From the NCBI RefSeq assembly GCF_000165485.1, contig NC_014623.1, positions 8,636,893 to 8,700,892 on the forward strand: a stretch of 64,000 nucleotides of DNA, read 5' to 3'. The notes beneath the pieces are model-generated. The model was not told the origin of the DNA. It ran no database searches and was given only the letters and a program-made list of their open reading frames with translations. The position numbers were made by a program, and so were the translations under genes. This DNA comes from Stigmatella aurantiaca DW4/3-1. Its GTDB lineage: Bacteria; Myxococcota; Myxococcia; Myxococcales; Myxococcaceae. Shown in pieces: positions 25,629 through 34,000 of the stretch (the first letter of the stretch is position 1; every line of letters starts with the position of its first letter).

Positions 25629-26729
25629 TCAGGCGGCACGGTGCGCCAACCGGGTGATGAGATTGCCCAGCACCTCGCGCATCCCGCCGCCTTCCGGCAG
25701 CGCCCGCAAGGCTCGGAGCGCCGCACGCGAGGAGCGCTCCACCATCCGCTCGCACGCGAGACGCCCCCCCCACCGCTCCACCAGCTCGCGCGCGTGGCCC
25801 AGCGCCGCCTCGTCCTTCTCCTGCGCCGGCAGCGCCCACAGCCGCTCCAGCTCCGCGCGGCCCTCGGTGCTGGCCCGCGCATACGCGGCCAGCACGGGGA
25901 AGGTGCGCTTGCCCTGGGAGAAGTCGCTGTCCCCCGCCTTGCCCGACATGCGCGCATCCCCGAACAGGCCAAGCACATCGTCCCGGAGCTGGTAGGCCAG
26001 CCCCCCATAGCGCCCCACCCGCTCCAGCCCCTGGCACAGCGCCTCGTCGGCCTCCGCGAGGATCGCCCCACACACCAGCGGGGCACAGAAGCCGTAGCGC
26101 GCCGTCTTCAGGTGGGCCACGCGCAGCGCCTGGAAGAGCCCCACGTCCGCCAGCGCCGCCCGCGACAGGTCCAGGTCCAGGTACTGCCCGGCCGCGGTGT
26201 GCCGGCACACCGCCAGGTAATACTGACAGGCCTTCGCGGCGCCCCTCAGGCCCGAGCCCAGCATGGCCTCCATGGCGCGGGCGAAGAGGTGGTCTCCCAC
26301 CACCACCGCCAAGTCCTCGCCTGCCCGGCCAGGGGCCAGCAAGTGGTGGAGCGCCGCGCCCCCCCGGCGCAGATCCGCCCGGTCGGCCACATCGTCATGG
26401 ATGAGGAGAAAGGTATGGAGCAACTCCAGCCCCGCCGCGAACTGCCACAGTCCCGGGGGCACCCCCGCGCCCCCCCGCGTCAGGTGGTAACCCGCCACCA
26501 CCAGCACGGGGCGCAGCCGCTTGGCGGGCCGCAAGGCATAGGCCCGGGTGCGCACCATGGCCTGCTTCCACCGGCTGTCCAGGCAGGCCTCGTCGGGCAA
26601 CTCGAACAGTTCGGCCAGCGACGCTTCGATCTGCGCCTGAACGAGCTGAAGCCACGTCAGATCGGGCCGGGCCACCCCCTGAGCGGGCGCCAGCACGGGA
26701 GCAGCCACCGAAGCCAAAGGGTGAGCCAT
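25629..26729 (-). CDS. crtE: Geranylgeranyl diphosphate synthase
   Basis: A 366-residue trans-prenyltransferase. First Asp-rich motif DDVAD (112-116) followed by RRG, second motif LRDDVLGLFGD. It supplies GGPP for phytoene and is the first gene of the operon. The ATG at 26729 is preceded by GGAGG; the longer open frame upstream crosses the operator/promoter and is not coding. There is an N-terminal extension of about 30 residues before the prenyltransferase fold. Confidence 0.93.
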   Translation of the reverse strand: MAHPLASVAAPVLAPAQGVARPDLTWLQLVQAQIEASLAELFELPDEACLDSRWKQAMVRTRAYALRPAKRLRPVLVVAGYHLTRGGAGVPPGLWQFAAGLELLHTFLLIHDDVADRADLRRGGAALHHLLAPGRAGEDLAVVVGDHLFARAMEAMLGSGLRGAAKACQYYLAVCRHTAAGQYLDLDLSRAALADVGLFQALRVAHLKTARYGFCAPLVCGAILAEADEALCQGLERVGRYGGLAYQLRDDVLGLFGDARMSGKAGDSDFSQGKRTFPVLAAYARASTEGRAELERLWALPAQEKDEAALGHARELVERWGGRLACERMVERSSRAALRALRALPEGGGMREVLGNLITRLAHRAA

Positions 26730-26771
26730 GGCGCCATCCTCCACCACGTGTGTGGGAGCGGTTCTGTCCAG

Positions 26772-26836
26772 AGGTAGCGTTTGCACACACGGTTTGTCAA
26801 GGCTATGTTCAACGTTTGTAGCACCTTTGTTCAAAG
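26772..26836 (-). promoter_or_regulatory. Light-responsive crtE promoter with four 11-bp operator repeats
   Basis: On the minus strand ACA occurs at 26830, 26819, 26808 and 26797 (first base), a spacing of exactly 11 bp; three of four fit TnnACA and all have A two bases after. The downstream-most repeat is part of a perfect -35 TTGACA (26800-26795). At 17-18 bp spacing a weak -10 (CTACCT/TACCTC) ends near 26772. As I recall, Thermus CarH binds tandem 11-bp repeats that overlap the -35, so this is a convincing CarA/CarH operator. Confidence 0.8.
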
Positions 26837-26844
26837 GAGCTCCC

Positions 26845-27393
26845 ATGAAGACGTGGCTCACGACAGCGTTGGCGGTGACCCTGGCCACGGGAGGTACACG
26901 TGCCCAGCAGCCTTCCGGTGCCATGGACGCACGCTTGAGGACCTCAGAGGGCACCCCCGTCCAGCTGTCCCGCTGGAGGGGAAAGCCCGTCATTCTGTTC
27001 TACGAGGACAAGGACTCGGTGAACCTCAATGCCAAGCTCAAGGAGCGGCTCTTCGAGCTGGCGCGCGAGCGGGGGCTCAAGGACTCGGCCTGGGTGATAG
27101 CCGTGGCCAATCTGGAGAAATTCAACTTCTTCCCCGCCCGGCAGATCGCCCTGTCCTATGTGAAGGACGAGGAGAAGAAGGCCGGGGTGCCCATCCTCGT
27201 GGATCTGGAAGGAACCCTGGGGGCAGAGCCGTGGAAACTGCCCATGAAGACCTCCACGGTCATGTTGTTGGATGCCGAGGGCATCCTGCTCTACCGCTAC
27301 TCGGGCCGCATGGCGGAAAAGGACATGGAACTGTTCATTGCCTTGCTGGCACGGCTGGTGGGGGCCGACCTGGAGACAGAAGCGCGGCTCTGA
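26845..27393 (+). CDS. Secreted thioredoxin-fold protein without CxxC
   Basis: A 182-residue protein with a signal peptide (KTWLTTALAVTLATGGTRAQ). The mature part looks like a thioredoxin/AhpC-type fold: RWRGKPVILFYEDKD, then a cis-Pro-like KTSTVMLLDAEGILLYRYSGRM. There is no CxxC, so classical disulfide chemistry is unlikely. The ATG follows AAAGGAGCTCCC. It is divergent from crtE; its Shine-Dalgarno starts inside the last operator repeat and a -10-like TATGTT (26804) lies inside the operator, so it may be co-regulated by light. Function unknown. Confidence 0.75.
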   Translation: MKTWLTTALAVTLATGGTRAQQPSGAMDARLRTSEGTPVQLSRWRGKPVILFYEDKDSVNLNAKLKERLFELARERGLKDSAWVIAVANLEKFNFFPARQIALSYVKDEEKKAGVPILVDLEGTLGAEPWKLPMKTSTVMLLDAEGILLYRYSGRMAEKDMELFIALLARLVGADLETEARL

Positions 27394-27425
27394 AGCCAGC
27401 CCCCCGGGGGCGCGGCCGCGCCAGG

Positions 27426-27447
27426 CTTGTTCAAGGTTTGTCCCGGC
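27426..27447 (+). promoter_or_regulatory. Two further 11-bp-phased TTGT units
   Basis: CTTGTTCAAGG followed by TTTGTCCCGGC, TGT at 27428 and 27439. It resembles units of the crtE operator in sequence, spacing and orientation. It lies 30-50 bp after the thioredoxin-fold gene and about 200 bp before the next kinase gene. A chance match is possible. Confidence 0.3.
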
Positions 27448-27640
27448 TCGTGCATTTCCACCCTCTTCCAGCCCAAACATTGAACAGGGCCCCTCCCGGA
27501 GAAGAGGGAGGCGCGTTTGGGGTCATGCGCCCAACCCAGCGCTTTGCCCCTCGCTTGTGTTGATGAGAGAGCCCTGAGGGGGCCGTGACTTTGCCCGAGG
27601 TACGCCTCCTCGATACGGTGCGTCCCTTCGAGGCCTCCGC

Positions 27641-30600
27641 ATGCACCGTGTCCGTGGCACCCGAATCCCCTTCTGTCCCTGCGCCGCGCGCCTCGCAGTC
27701 CTGGCGTTGCTGCTCGGTGCTGGAGGGGCCGCCCGGGCCCTGGAGCCCGGCAAGTCCCTGGTGCAATTCCCCCACAGCTCTTGGCAACGCTCCGAGGGGC
27801 TGCCTCAGAGCGCCATCCTGACCCTGGCGCAAACGCCGGATGGGTACCTGTGGGCGGGCACCTGGGAGGGGCTGGCCCGCTTCGATGGGGCGCGCTTCAC
27901 GATCTTCGAGAACCACACCACCCCCATGCTCCAGGCCCGCTCCATCCGGGGCCTGGCCACGTCCAAGGACGGCACGCTGTGGCTCGGCACCGAGGCGGGC
28001 CTCACCGGCATGCGCGACGGCACCTTCTTTCCCGTGACGGCGCCCGAGGGCGTTGTCCTGAAAGACCTGCGCACCCTGCTGCCCGCCCAGGACGGCAGTT
28101 TGTGGATCGCCACGCTCGGCTACGGGCTGCTGCACTACACGGGCGGGCATTTCCAGGCGTGGACCACCCGGACGGGCCTGGTGGACGACTACGTGATGGC
28201 GCTGGCCGAGGGCCCGGACGGCACCCTCTGGGTAGGCACCACCCAGGGCCTGCAACGCTGGGACGGCAAGGCGTTGAGGCCAGGGCCCCCCTTCTCCTCC
28301 CCCGACAACGCGGAGCCCTCGGTGCGTGCGCTCACGGTGGACCCGGAGGGCCACCTCTGGGCGGGCACCGAGGATGGCTCGGTGTACCGGCAGCAGGAGG
28401 GGAAGATGCGGCGGGAGCCGCAGGCGAGCATGCCGGGCAATCCCATCTCGGCCTTGCTGGTGGACCGGGAAGGCAGCCTGTGGGTGGGGAGCACCGGCGG
28501 CGGGCTGTTGCGGCTGGCGAACGGCCAGCGCTCCGTGCTGGACGGCGCGCAGGGGCTGGCGGAGGAGGCGGTGGCCGCGCTGCTCGAGGATGCCGAGGGC
28601 AACATCTGGATCGGCACCGAGGAGGCGGGGCTGCACCGCCTCAAGGATGCGCCCCTCACCCCCTACGGCCGCTCCGAGGGCCTGCCGCACGACGTGATCT
28701 CCTCCATCCACGAAGCGCGGGATGGGAGCCTCTGGTTCGCCAGCCTGGGCGGCGGCGTCACCCGCTGGTTCGCCGGCCAGATGATGACGTGGAACACCCA
28801 GAACGGGCTCGGCCACGACCGCGTCCGCTCCATCGCCGAGGACAACAACGGCGGCCTCTGGTTCAGCACCCAGACGGGGCTCAGCCGCTGGCAGGCCGGG
28901 CGGTTCACCACCACGCTCGGACACCCGCACGGCCTGCCCTCGGGGCCCGTGCGCACGGTGCTCGTGGACACCGACAACATCCTGTGGGCCGGCACCCAAG
29001 CGGGCCTGGCCCGGTGGAACGGCGAGCACTTCGAGATGCTCACGAAGAAGGACGGCCTGCCCGGGGACAAGATCACCCTGCTGAAACACCGCACCGCCGG
29101 GGGCTTCTGGGTGGGCACGGGCGGCGGCGGCCTGGCCTTCTACTTCCGCGGACACTTCACCCTCGTGGCCAGCGAGGGCTACCCGATGTTCAGCGAGCTG
29201 TCCGCCCTGCACGAGGAGGCCGATGGCACCCTGTGGCTCGGCACCGACGAGGGGCTCTTCCTGGCGAGCGCGGGACACTTCACGCGCTTCTCTCAGGCCG
29301 AGGGGCTCTTCAACGACCGCATCTTCCAGATCCTCCCCGATGGGCTCGGCTACCTGTGGATGAGCAGCAACAAGGGCCTGTTCCGCGTCCGCCAGTCGGA
29401 GCTGGAAGCCGTGGCCGAGGGCCGGCGGACGCGCGTCACCTCGCGCGCCTACGGAGAGGACGAGGGCATGCGCGCCGCGGAGTGCAACGGTGTGGGCGGC
29501 CCTCCGGGCATCCGCGCCCGGGATGGACGGCTGTGGTTCCCCACCGTGCGCGGCGCCGTCGTCTACGAGCCCGCCCACGACAAGCCCCCCTCGCCCCTGG
29601 CCCCCATGCGCATCGAGGAACTCCGGGTGGACCGGCATCCGGTCCCCCTGAACTCGCGGGACATCCCCGTGGGCGAGGGCAACGTGGAGTTCCAGTACAC
29701 CACCCCGAGCCTCTACCCGCCGCGGCAGCTGCGCTTCCGCTATCAGCTCGAGGGGTTCGACCCGGACTGGGTGGAGGCCGGCTCGCGCAGCGTGGCCTAC
29801 TACACGAACCTCCCCCCGGGGCATTACCGCTTCCGCGTGGAGGCAATCGAACGAGACGATGGCCGCGTGGCCCCCATGGCGGAGATGGCGCTGCACCTCA
29901 AGCCCCGCTTCCACCAGACGCTGCTGTTCCGCGGCGCCTCCTTCCTGGCCGCCGCGCTGGTGGTGGCCAGCGCCATGGGGCTGCGCCTGCGCCAGTCGCG
30001 GCTGCGCGAGCGGGAGCTGCAAGCCCACGTGGACCAGCGCACCGCCGAGCTGGCCACGCTCAACGCCGACCTGCGCAACCGGCTTCAGGAGCTGCAATCC
30101 ACGCGCGAGCGGCTCGTCCACGCCGAGAAGATGGCGGCCGTGGGCACGCTGGCCGCGGGCGTGGGGCATGAAATCAACAACCCGCTGGCCTTCATCATCT
30201 CCAACCTTCACTACGCGAGCCTGGAGGTGAAGCACGCGGCCCAGCAGGAACCAGACCAGGAGCGCTGGGCGGAGGTGGAGCAGGCGCTCTCCGAGGCGCT
30301 GCTGGGCGCGGACCGGGTGCGGCGCATCGTCCAGGACTTGAAGACGTTCTCACGCGTGCAACCCGAGCATCCCCAGCGGGTGGACCTGCACGAGGTGCTG
30401 GAGCTCGCCCTGTCCTTCGCGGACGCGGAGGTGCGCCACCGCGCCCGCGTGGTGAAGGACTACGGGACGGTGCCCGCCGTATTCGGGGACGAGGCCCGGA
30501 TGGGCCAGGTGTTCCTCAACCTGGTGATCAACGCCGCCCAGGCCACCCCGGAGGGCCACGCAGACGAGCATGAGATTCGCATCACCACGCGCCAGGATGA

Positions 30601-31279
30601 GAAGGGCCAGGCGGTGGTGGCGGTGAGCGACACCGGCATCGGGATTCCCCCGGAGGTGCTGCCCCGCATTTTCGAGCCCTTCTTCACCACCAAGCCGGTG
30701 GGGGTGGGAACGGGCCTCGGACTGTCCATCTGCCACGGGTATGTCCAAGCCCTGGGCGGTGACATCCGGGTGCACAGCACCCTCGGCAGCGGCACCACGT
30801 TCGAGGTGACCCTCCCCGCGGCCCCAGCCATGAGCGCGGAGCCATCGCCCCCGGCGCCCCCGGCAGGCGCCCCCCCGGTCTGGCGCAGCCGGCTGATGAT
30901 CGTCGATGACGAGCCGCTGCTGGCGTCCGCCATGTCCCGCACGCTCGAGCCGGAGCACGAAGTCGTGCCCTTCACCCGCGCCCGCGACGCACTGGAGCGG
31001 CTGCGCATGGGGGAGCACTACCACCTCATCCTCTGCGACCTGATGATGCCGGAGATGACGGGCATGGAGCTGTACGAGACGCTGGCGCGCGAAGCCCCCG
31101 CCATGGCCGAGCGCATGGTGTTCATCACCGGAGGGGCCTTCACCGAGGCGGCGCGCGCGTTCCTCGACACCCACCGCCTGCCGTGCCTGGACAAGCCCTT
31201 CGATCCGGAGGTGCTGCGCGCTCGCCTCCGCTCGCTGCTGGCCGGGCGGGACGCCTCCCAGTCGGCCACCGCGGCCTGA
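27641..31279 (+). CDS. Beta-propeller hybrid two-component sensor kinase
   Basis: A 1212-residue one-protein two-component system. Signal/anchor sequence (about 1-35), then a periplasmic sensor of about 12-14 propeller repeats of the form (D)G-LW-GT--GL-R (Reg_prop), a Y_Y_Y domain (about 660-745), one membrane helix (about 770-785), a short coiled coil, HisKA (phospho-His in GVGHEINNPLAF), HATPase (DTGIGIPPE, GTGLGLSIC) and a C-terminal receiver (IVDDEPLL, CDLMMPEM). There is no AraC output domain, unlike the Bacteroides versions. The receiver end (VFITGGAF, LDKPF) closely resembles the FHA kinase at 3579. The ligand is probably extracellular but unknown. Confidence 0.9.
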   Translation: MHRVRGTRIPFCPCAARLAVLALLLGAGGAARALEPGKSLVQFPHSSWQRSEGLPQSAILTLAQTPDGYLWAGTWEGLARFDGARFTIFENHTTPMLQARSIRGLATSKDGTLWLGTEAGLTGMRDGTFFPVTAPEGVVLKDLRTLLPAQDGSLWIATLGYGLLHYTGGHFQAWTTRTGLVDDYVMALAEGPDGTLWVGTTQGLQRWDGKALRPGPPFSSPDNAEPSVRALTVDPEGHLWAGTEDGSVYRQQEGKMRREPQASMPGNPISALLVDREGSLWVGSTGGGLLRLANGQRSVLDGAQGLAEEAVAALLEDAEGNIWIGTEEAGLHRLKDAPLTPYGRSEGLPHDVISSIHEARDGSLWFASLGGGVTRWFAGQMMTWNTQNGLGHDRVRSIAEDNNGGLWFSTQTGLSRWQAGRFTTTLGHPHGLPSGPVRTVLVDTDNILWAGTQAGLARWNGEHFEMLTKKDGLPGDKITLLKHRTAGGFWVGTGGGGLAFYFRGHFTLVASEGYPMFSELSALHEEADGTLWLGTDEGLFLASAGHFTRFSQAEGLFNDRIFQILPDGLGYLWMSSNKGLFRVRQSELEAVAEGRRTRVTSRAYGEDEGMRAAECNGVGGPPGIRARDGRLWFPTVRGAVVYEPAHDKPPSPLAPMRIEELRVDRHPVPLNSRDIPVGEGNVEFQYTTPSLYPPRQLRFRYQLEGFDPDWVEAGSRSVAYYTNLPPGHYRFRVEAIERDDGRVAPMAEMALHLKPRFHQTLLFRGASFLAAALVVASAMGLRLRQSRLRERELQAHVDQRTAELATLNADLRNRLQELQSTRERLVHAEKMAAVGTLAAGVGHEINNPLAFIISNLHYASLEVKHAAQQEPDQERWAEVEQALSEALLGADRVRRIVQDLKTFSRVQPEHPQRVDLHEVLELALSFADAEVRHRARVVKDYGTVPAVFGDEARMGQVFLNLVINAAQATPEGHADEHEIRITTRQDEKGQAVVAVSDTGIGIPPEVLPRIFEPFFTTKPVGVGTGLGLSICHGYVQALGGDIRVHSTLGSGTTFEVTLPAAPAMSAEPSPPAPPAGAPPVWRSRLMIVDDEPLLASAMSRTLEPEHEVVPFTRARDALERLRMGEHYHLILCDLMMPEMTGMELYETLAREAPAMAERMVFITGGAFTEAARAFLDTHRLPCLDKPFDPEVLRARLRSLLAGRDASQSATAA

Positions 31280-31303
31280 GCACGGCGGGCTCCCGCCCCC
31301 CCC

Positions 31304-31726
31304 TCACGCCGAGGTCCGCCGGGAGCCCTGCCGTGTACGGGCCTCGGTGATGCGGGGCATGTTCTCTTCGATCCAATCGGTGAGCACCTCCACGTGCTCG
31401 GCGACCTCCCGGCCCATGGGGGTGAGGCTGTAGTCCACGCGGGGCGGAATGACCGGGTAGGACTCGCGCAGCACGAAGCCGTCGTCCTCCAGCGCGTGAA
31501 GGGTCTGGGCCAGCATCTTCTCGCTCACCCCCGCCACCTTCCGCCGCAGCTCGCTGAAGCGGTGCGTGTCGTCCAGCAGGGCCACCAGCACCAGCACTCC
31601 CCAGCGGCTGGTCACATGTTCGAGAACCCCCCGGGAAGGACACTCCACCGCATAGAGGTCCCCCCGCTGCGCCGCCCGCTTCGCCATGGCCTGGGCCAGA
31701 TGCCGTCCACGCTTGCTCACCGTCAT
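31304..31726 (-). CDS. HxlR-family transcriptional regulator
   Basis: A 140-residue winged-helix protein. CPSRGVLEHVTSRWGVLVL and FSELRRKVAGVSEKMLAQTL are the HxlR signature, with one conserved Cys (CPSRG) that in several family members senses quinones or aldehydes. It is divergent from the quinone reductase gene, the same pairing as ytfH/qorB in enterobacteria. Overlapping palindromes lie between them, so it probably represses its neighbour until an electrophile appears. Confidence 0.88.
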   Translation of the reverse strand: MTVSKRGRHLAQAMAKRAAQRGDLYAVECPSRGVLEHVTSRWGVLVLVALLDDTHRFSELRRKVAGVSEKMLAQTLHALEDDGFVLRESYPVIPPRVDYSLTPMGREVAEHVEVLTDWIEENMPRITEARTRQGSRRTSA

Positions 31727-31742
31727 GACAGTAGCTTACTCC

Positions 31743-31768
31743 AAAGTGGGTACTTTCCAAAGGAAAGT
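31743..31768. promoter_or_regulatory. Overlapping palindromes, likely HxlR operator
   Basis: ACTTTCC (31752-31758) and GGAAAGT (31762-31768) around AAA form a perfect 7-bp inverted repeat. It overlaps a second one, AAAGT (31743-31747) / ACTTT (31752-31756). Both lie in the divergent HxlR/qorB spacer. Confidence 0.55.
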
Positions 31769-31833
31769 GACGTCGTTACGGTGTGGAGACATCGCCGTTC
31801 AACGCAGTGCACACCGTGGGAGATGGACCCATC

Positions 31834-32688
31834 ATGATTCTCGTTACTGGAGCCACCGGAAAGCTGGGCCGCCTCGTCGTCGAGGGACTGCTCAAGAAGC
31901 TCCCTGCCCAACAGATCGCCCTTGCCGTCCGCAATCCCGAGAAGGCCGCGGACTTCGCGGCGCGCGGCATCCAGGTGCGCCGGGCGGACTACAGCAAGCC
32001 AGACACCCTGGAGAGCGCCTTTGCCGGCGCGGAGAAGGTCCTGCTCATCTCCTCGAATGAGGTCGGTCAGCGGCTGGCGCAACACCGGGCCGCGGTGGCC
32101 GCCGCCAAGAAGGCAGGGGTTCGCCTGCTGGCCTATACCAGCATCCTGCACGCGGACACCTCGGGCCTGGCCCTCGCCGCGGAGCACAAGGGCACCGAGC
32201 AGCTGATCCGCGACTCGGGCATTCCCTTCGTCTTCCTCCGCAACGGCTGGTACACCGAGAACTACACCGAGAACCTGGCACCTGCCCTGGCCCATGGCGC
32301 CATCGTGGGGAGCTCGGGCGAGGGCCGCATCGCCGTTGCCACCCGGGCCGACTATGCGGCAGCGGCGGTCGCGGTGCTCACCGGCACGGGGCACGAGAAC
32401 AAGGTCTATGAGTTGGGGGGAGACACCGCGCTGACCCTGACCGATCTGGCGGCCGAGGTCTCGCGACAGAGCGGAAAGACCATCGTCTACAAGAACCTGC
32501 CGCCGGATCAGTACCAGGGCGTCCTCACGCAGGCTGGCGTGCCCGGGCCCTTTGCCGAGGTGCTGGTGGATTCCGATCTGGGCGCTGCCCGGGGGGAGTT
32601 GAACGACAGCTCGGGAGACCTGCGGCGCCTCATCGGGCGGCCGACCACGCCGCTCGCGAACGCCGTCTCTGCGGCCCTCCAGCGCTGA
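31834..32688 (+). CDS. qorB: NmrA-type NAD(P)H:quinone oxidoreductase
   Basis: A 284-residue atypical short-chain dehydrogenase. The Rossmann motif VTGATGKLG at the very N-terminus, no Tyr-xxx-Lys pair, FLRNGWYTENY in the middle, and the length match QorB/YtfG, which reduces quinones with NADPH. The start at MILVTG (34 codons before the first in-frame acidic helix) is chosen because the Rossmann strand must lie at the N-terminus. The adjacent divergent HxlR gene supports a quinone-stress module. Confidence 0.85.
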   Translation: MILVTGATGKLGRLVVEGLLKKLPAQQIALAVRNPEKAADFAARGIQVRRADYSKPDTLESAFAGAEKVLLISSNEVGQRLAQHRAAVAAAKKAGVRLLAYTSILHADTSGLALAAEHKGTEQLIRDSGIPFVFLRNGWYTENYTENLAPALAHGAIVGSSGEGRIAVATRADYAAAAVAVLTGTGHENKVYELGGDTALTLTDLAAEVSRQSGKTIVYKNLPPDQYQGVLTQAGVPGPFAEVLVDSDLGAARGELNDSSGDLRRLIGRPTTPLANAVSAALQR

Positions 32689-32731
32689 ACCCGCGACACG
32701 GAGACGGGAGCCCGTCAGGATACCGGACACC

Positions 32732-33940
32732 ATGTCCGCCTCCCGGATGCTTCCCATCGCCTTCCTCACCGTCCTGAGCCTGCTGACGGTGCTGGGCCAC
32801 CTCTACCTCTACCGGCGCCTCGTCCGGGATACCTCTCCAGCGCCGAGGTGGCGGCGCGTGGCGGGCGGGGCCTTGTGGGGGCTGGGAGCGCTGATGCTGG
32901 GCTCGGCGGTGACCGCGCGGCTGCTACCGCCCAGTGGGCTGCGGCCGATCTTCTTTCTGGGGTGGACGTGGATGGCCGCCGCGGCCTACCTGCTGTTGAC
33001 CCTGTTTCTCGTGGGCGGGGCGCGCCTGCTCGCGCGTCTTGCCCAGCGCGGACGCTCCGCCCCCCGGCCCGGGGAGGCCGCTTCGCCACCGGCCGCGGCC
33101 TCCGAGGAGCGGCGTCAATTCCTCGCGCGCTCCGCCGCGGGCGGGGCCCTGCTCGTCACGGGAGGCTTCGTGGGCTACGGCACCTGGAGGGCATTCCAGC
33201 CACCGGTCGTCAACCGGCTCGCCGTGCGGCTGCCGGGCCTGCCCAAGGCGCTGGATGGGTTCACGCTGGTGCAATTGACCGACATCCACGTGGGGCCGCT
33301 GATCCAGCGCCGCTTCATGGATGCGCTGGTGGAGCAGTGCAACGCGCTCAAGCCCGACGGGGTGTGCATCACCGGCGACCTGGTGGACGGCAGCGTGACG
33401 GCGCTGGCCCCGTCGGTTTCGGCCTTGGCCAACCTCCGCTGCCGGTATGGCAGCTACTTCGTTACGGGCAACCACGAGTACTACTCCGGAGACGAGGAGT
33501 GGGCCGAGGCCCTGGAGCGCATGGGCATCACCGTGCTGCGCAACCGGCACGTGGCCGTGGGCGAACCGGGGGCCTCGTTCGACATGGTGGGGGTGGATGA
33601 CTGGGCGGCCCAGCGCACCGGCTCCCCTCGAAGGTACGACCTGGACCAGGCGTTGGCGGAAAGAGATCCGGAGCGGGCCTCGGTGCTGCTGGCGCACCAG
33701 CCCAGCAACTGGCGCGTGGCCGCCCAGAAGGGCATCGGGCTCCAGCTCTCGGGACACACCCACGGGGGCCAATTCTTCCCCTTCACCCTGGCCGTGGGCG
33801 CGATGTGGGAGCACGACGCGGGCCACTACGAGGAGAACGGCCGCCACCTCTACGTGAGCCGGGGCACAGGCTTCTGGGGTCCCCCGGTCCGGGTGGCCGC
33901 GCCCCCCGAGATCGTCCAGGTGACCCTCCTCGCTTCGTAG
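32732..33940 (+). CDS. Membrane-anchored metallophosphoesterase (YkuE/YaeI-like)
   Basis: A 402-residue protein: three to four N-terminal membrane segments (about 1-105), then a twin-arginine-like ERRQFLARSAAGG followed by another hydrophobic segment (about 125-155), then a calcineurin-like phosphoesterase domain. Metal motifs: LTDIHVG, GDLVD, GNHEYY, and SGHTHGG. The relatives act on cell-surface or lipid phosphates outside the membrane. The internal Tat-like motif implies the catalytic part is exported folded. Stands alone after qorB. Confidence 0.88.
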   Translation: MSASRMLPIAFLTVLSLLTVLGHLYLYRRLVRDTSPAPRWRRVAGGALWGLGALMLGSAVTARLLPPSGLRPIFFLGWTWMAAAAYLLLTLFLVGGARLLARLAQRGRSAPRPGEAASPPAAASEERRQFLARSAAGGALLVTGGFVGYGTWRAFQPPVVNRLAVRLPGLPKALDGFTLVQLTDIHVGPLIQRRFMDALVEQCNALKPDGVCITGDLVDGSVTALAPSVSALANLRCRYGSYFVTGNHEYYSGDEEWAEALERMGITVLRNRHVAVGEPGASFDMVGVDDWAAQRTGSPRRYDLDQALAERDPERASVLLAHQPSNWRVAAQKGIGLQLSGHTHGGQFFPFTLAVGAMWEHDAGHYEENGRHLYVSRGTGFWGPPVRVAAPPEIVQVTLLAS

Positions 33941-34000
33941 TGGCTCTCGGGCCCTCCTGGCAGCGATATCTTTCTCAAGCCTTCCGCTGTTGTAACTGAG

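Noticed and set aside
27431..30235. 934-codon open frame opposite the propeller kinase
   Set aside because: Antisense shadow rich in Gly, His, Ala and Arg without motifs, while the other strand has recognisable domains throughout.
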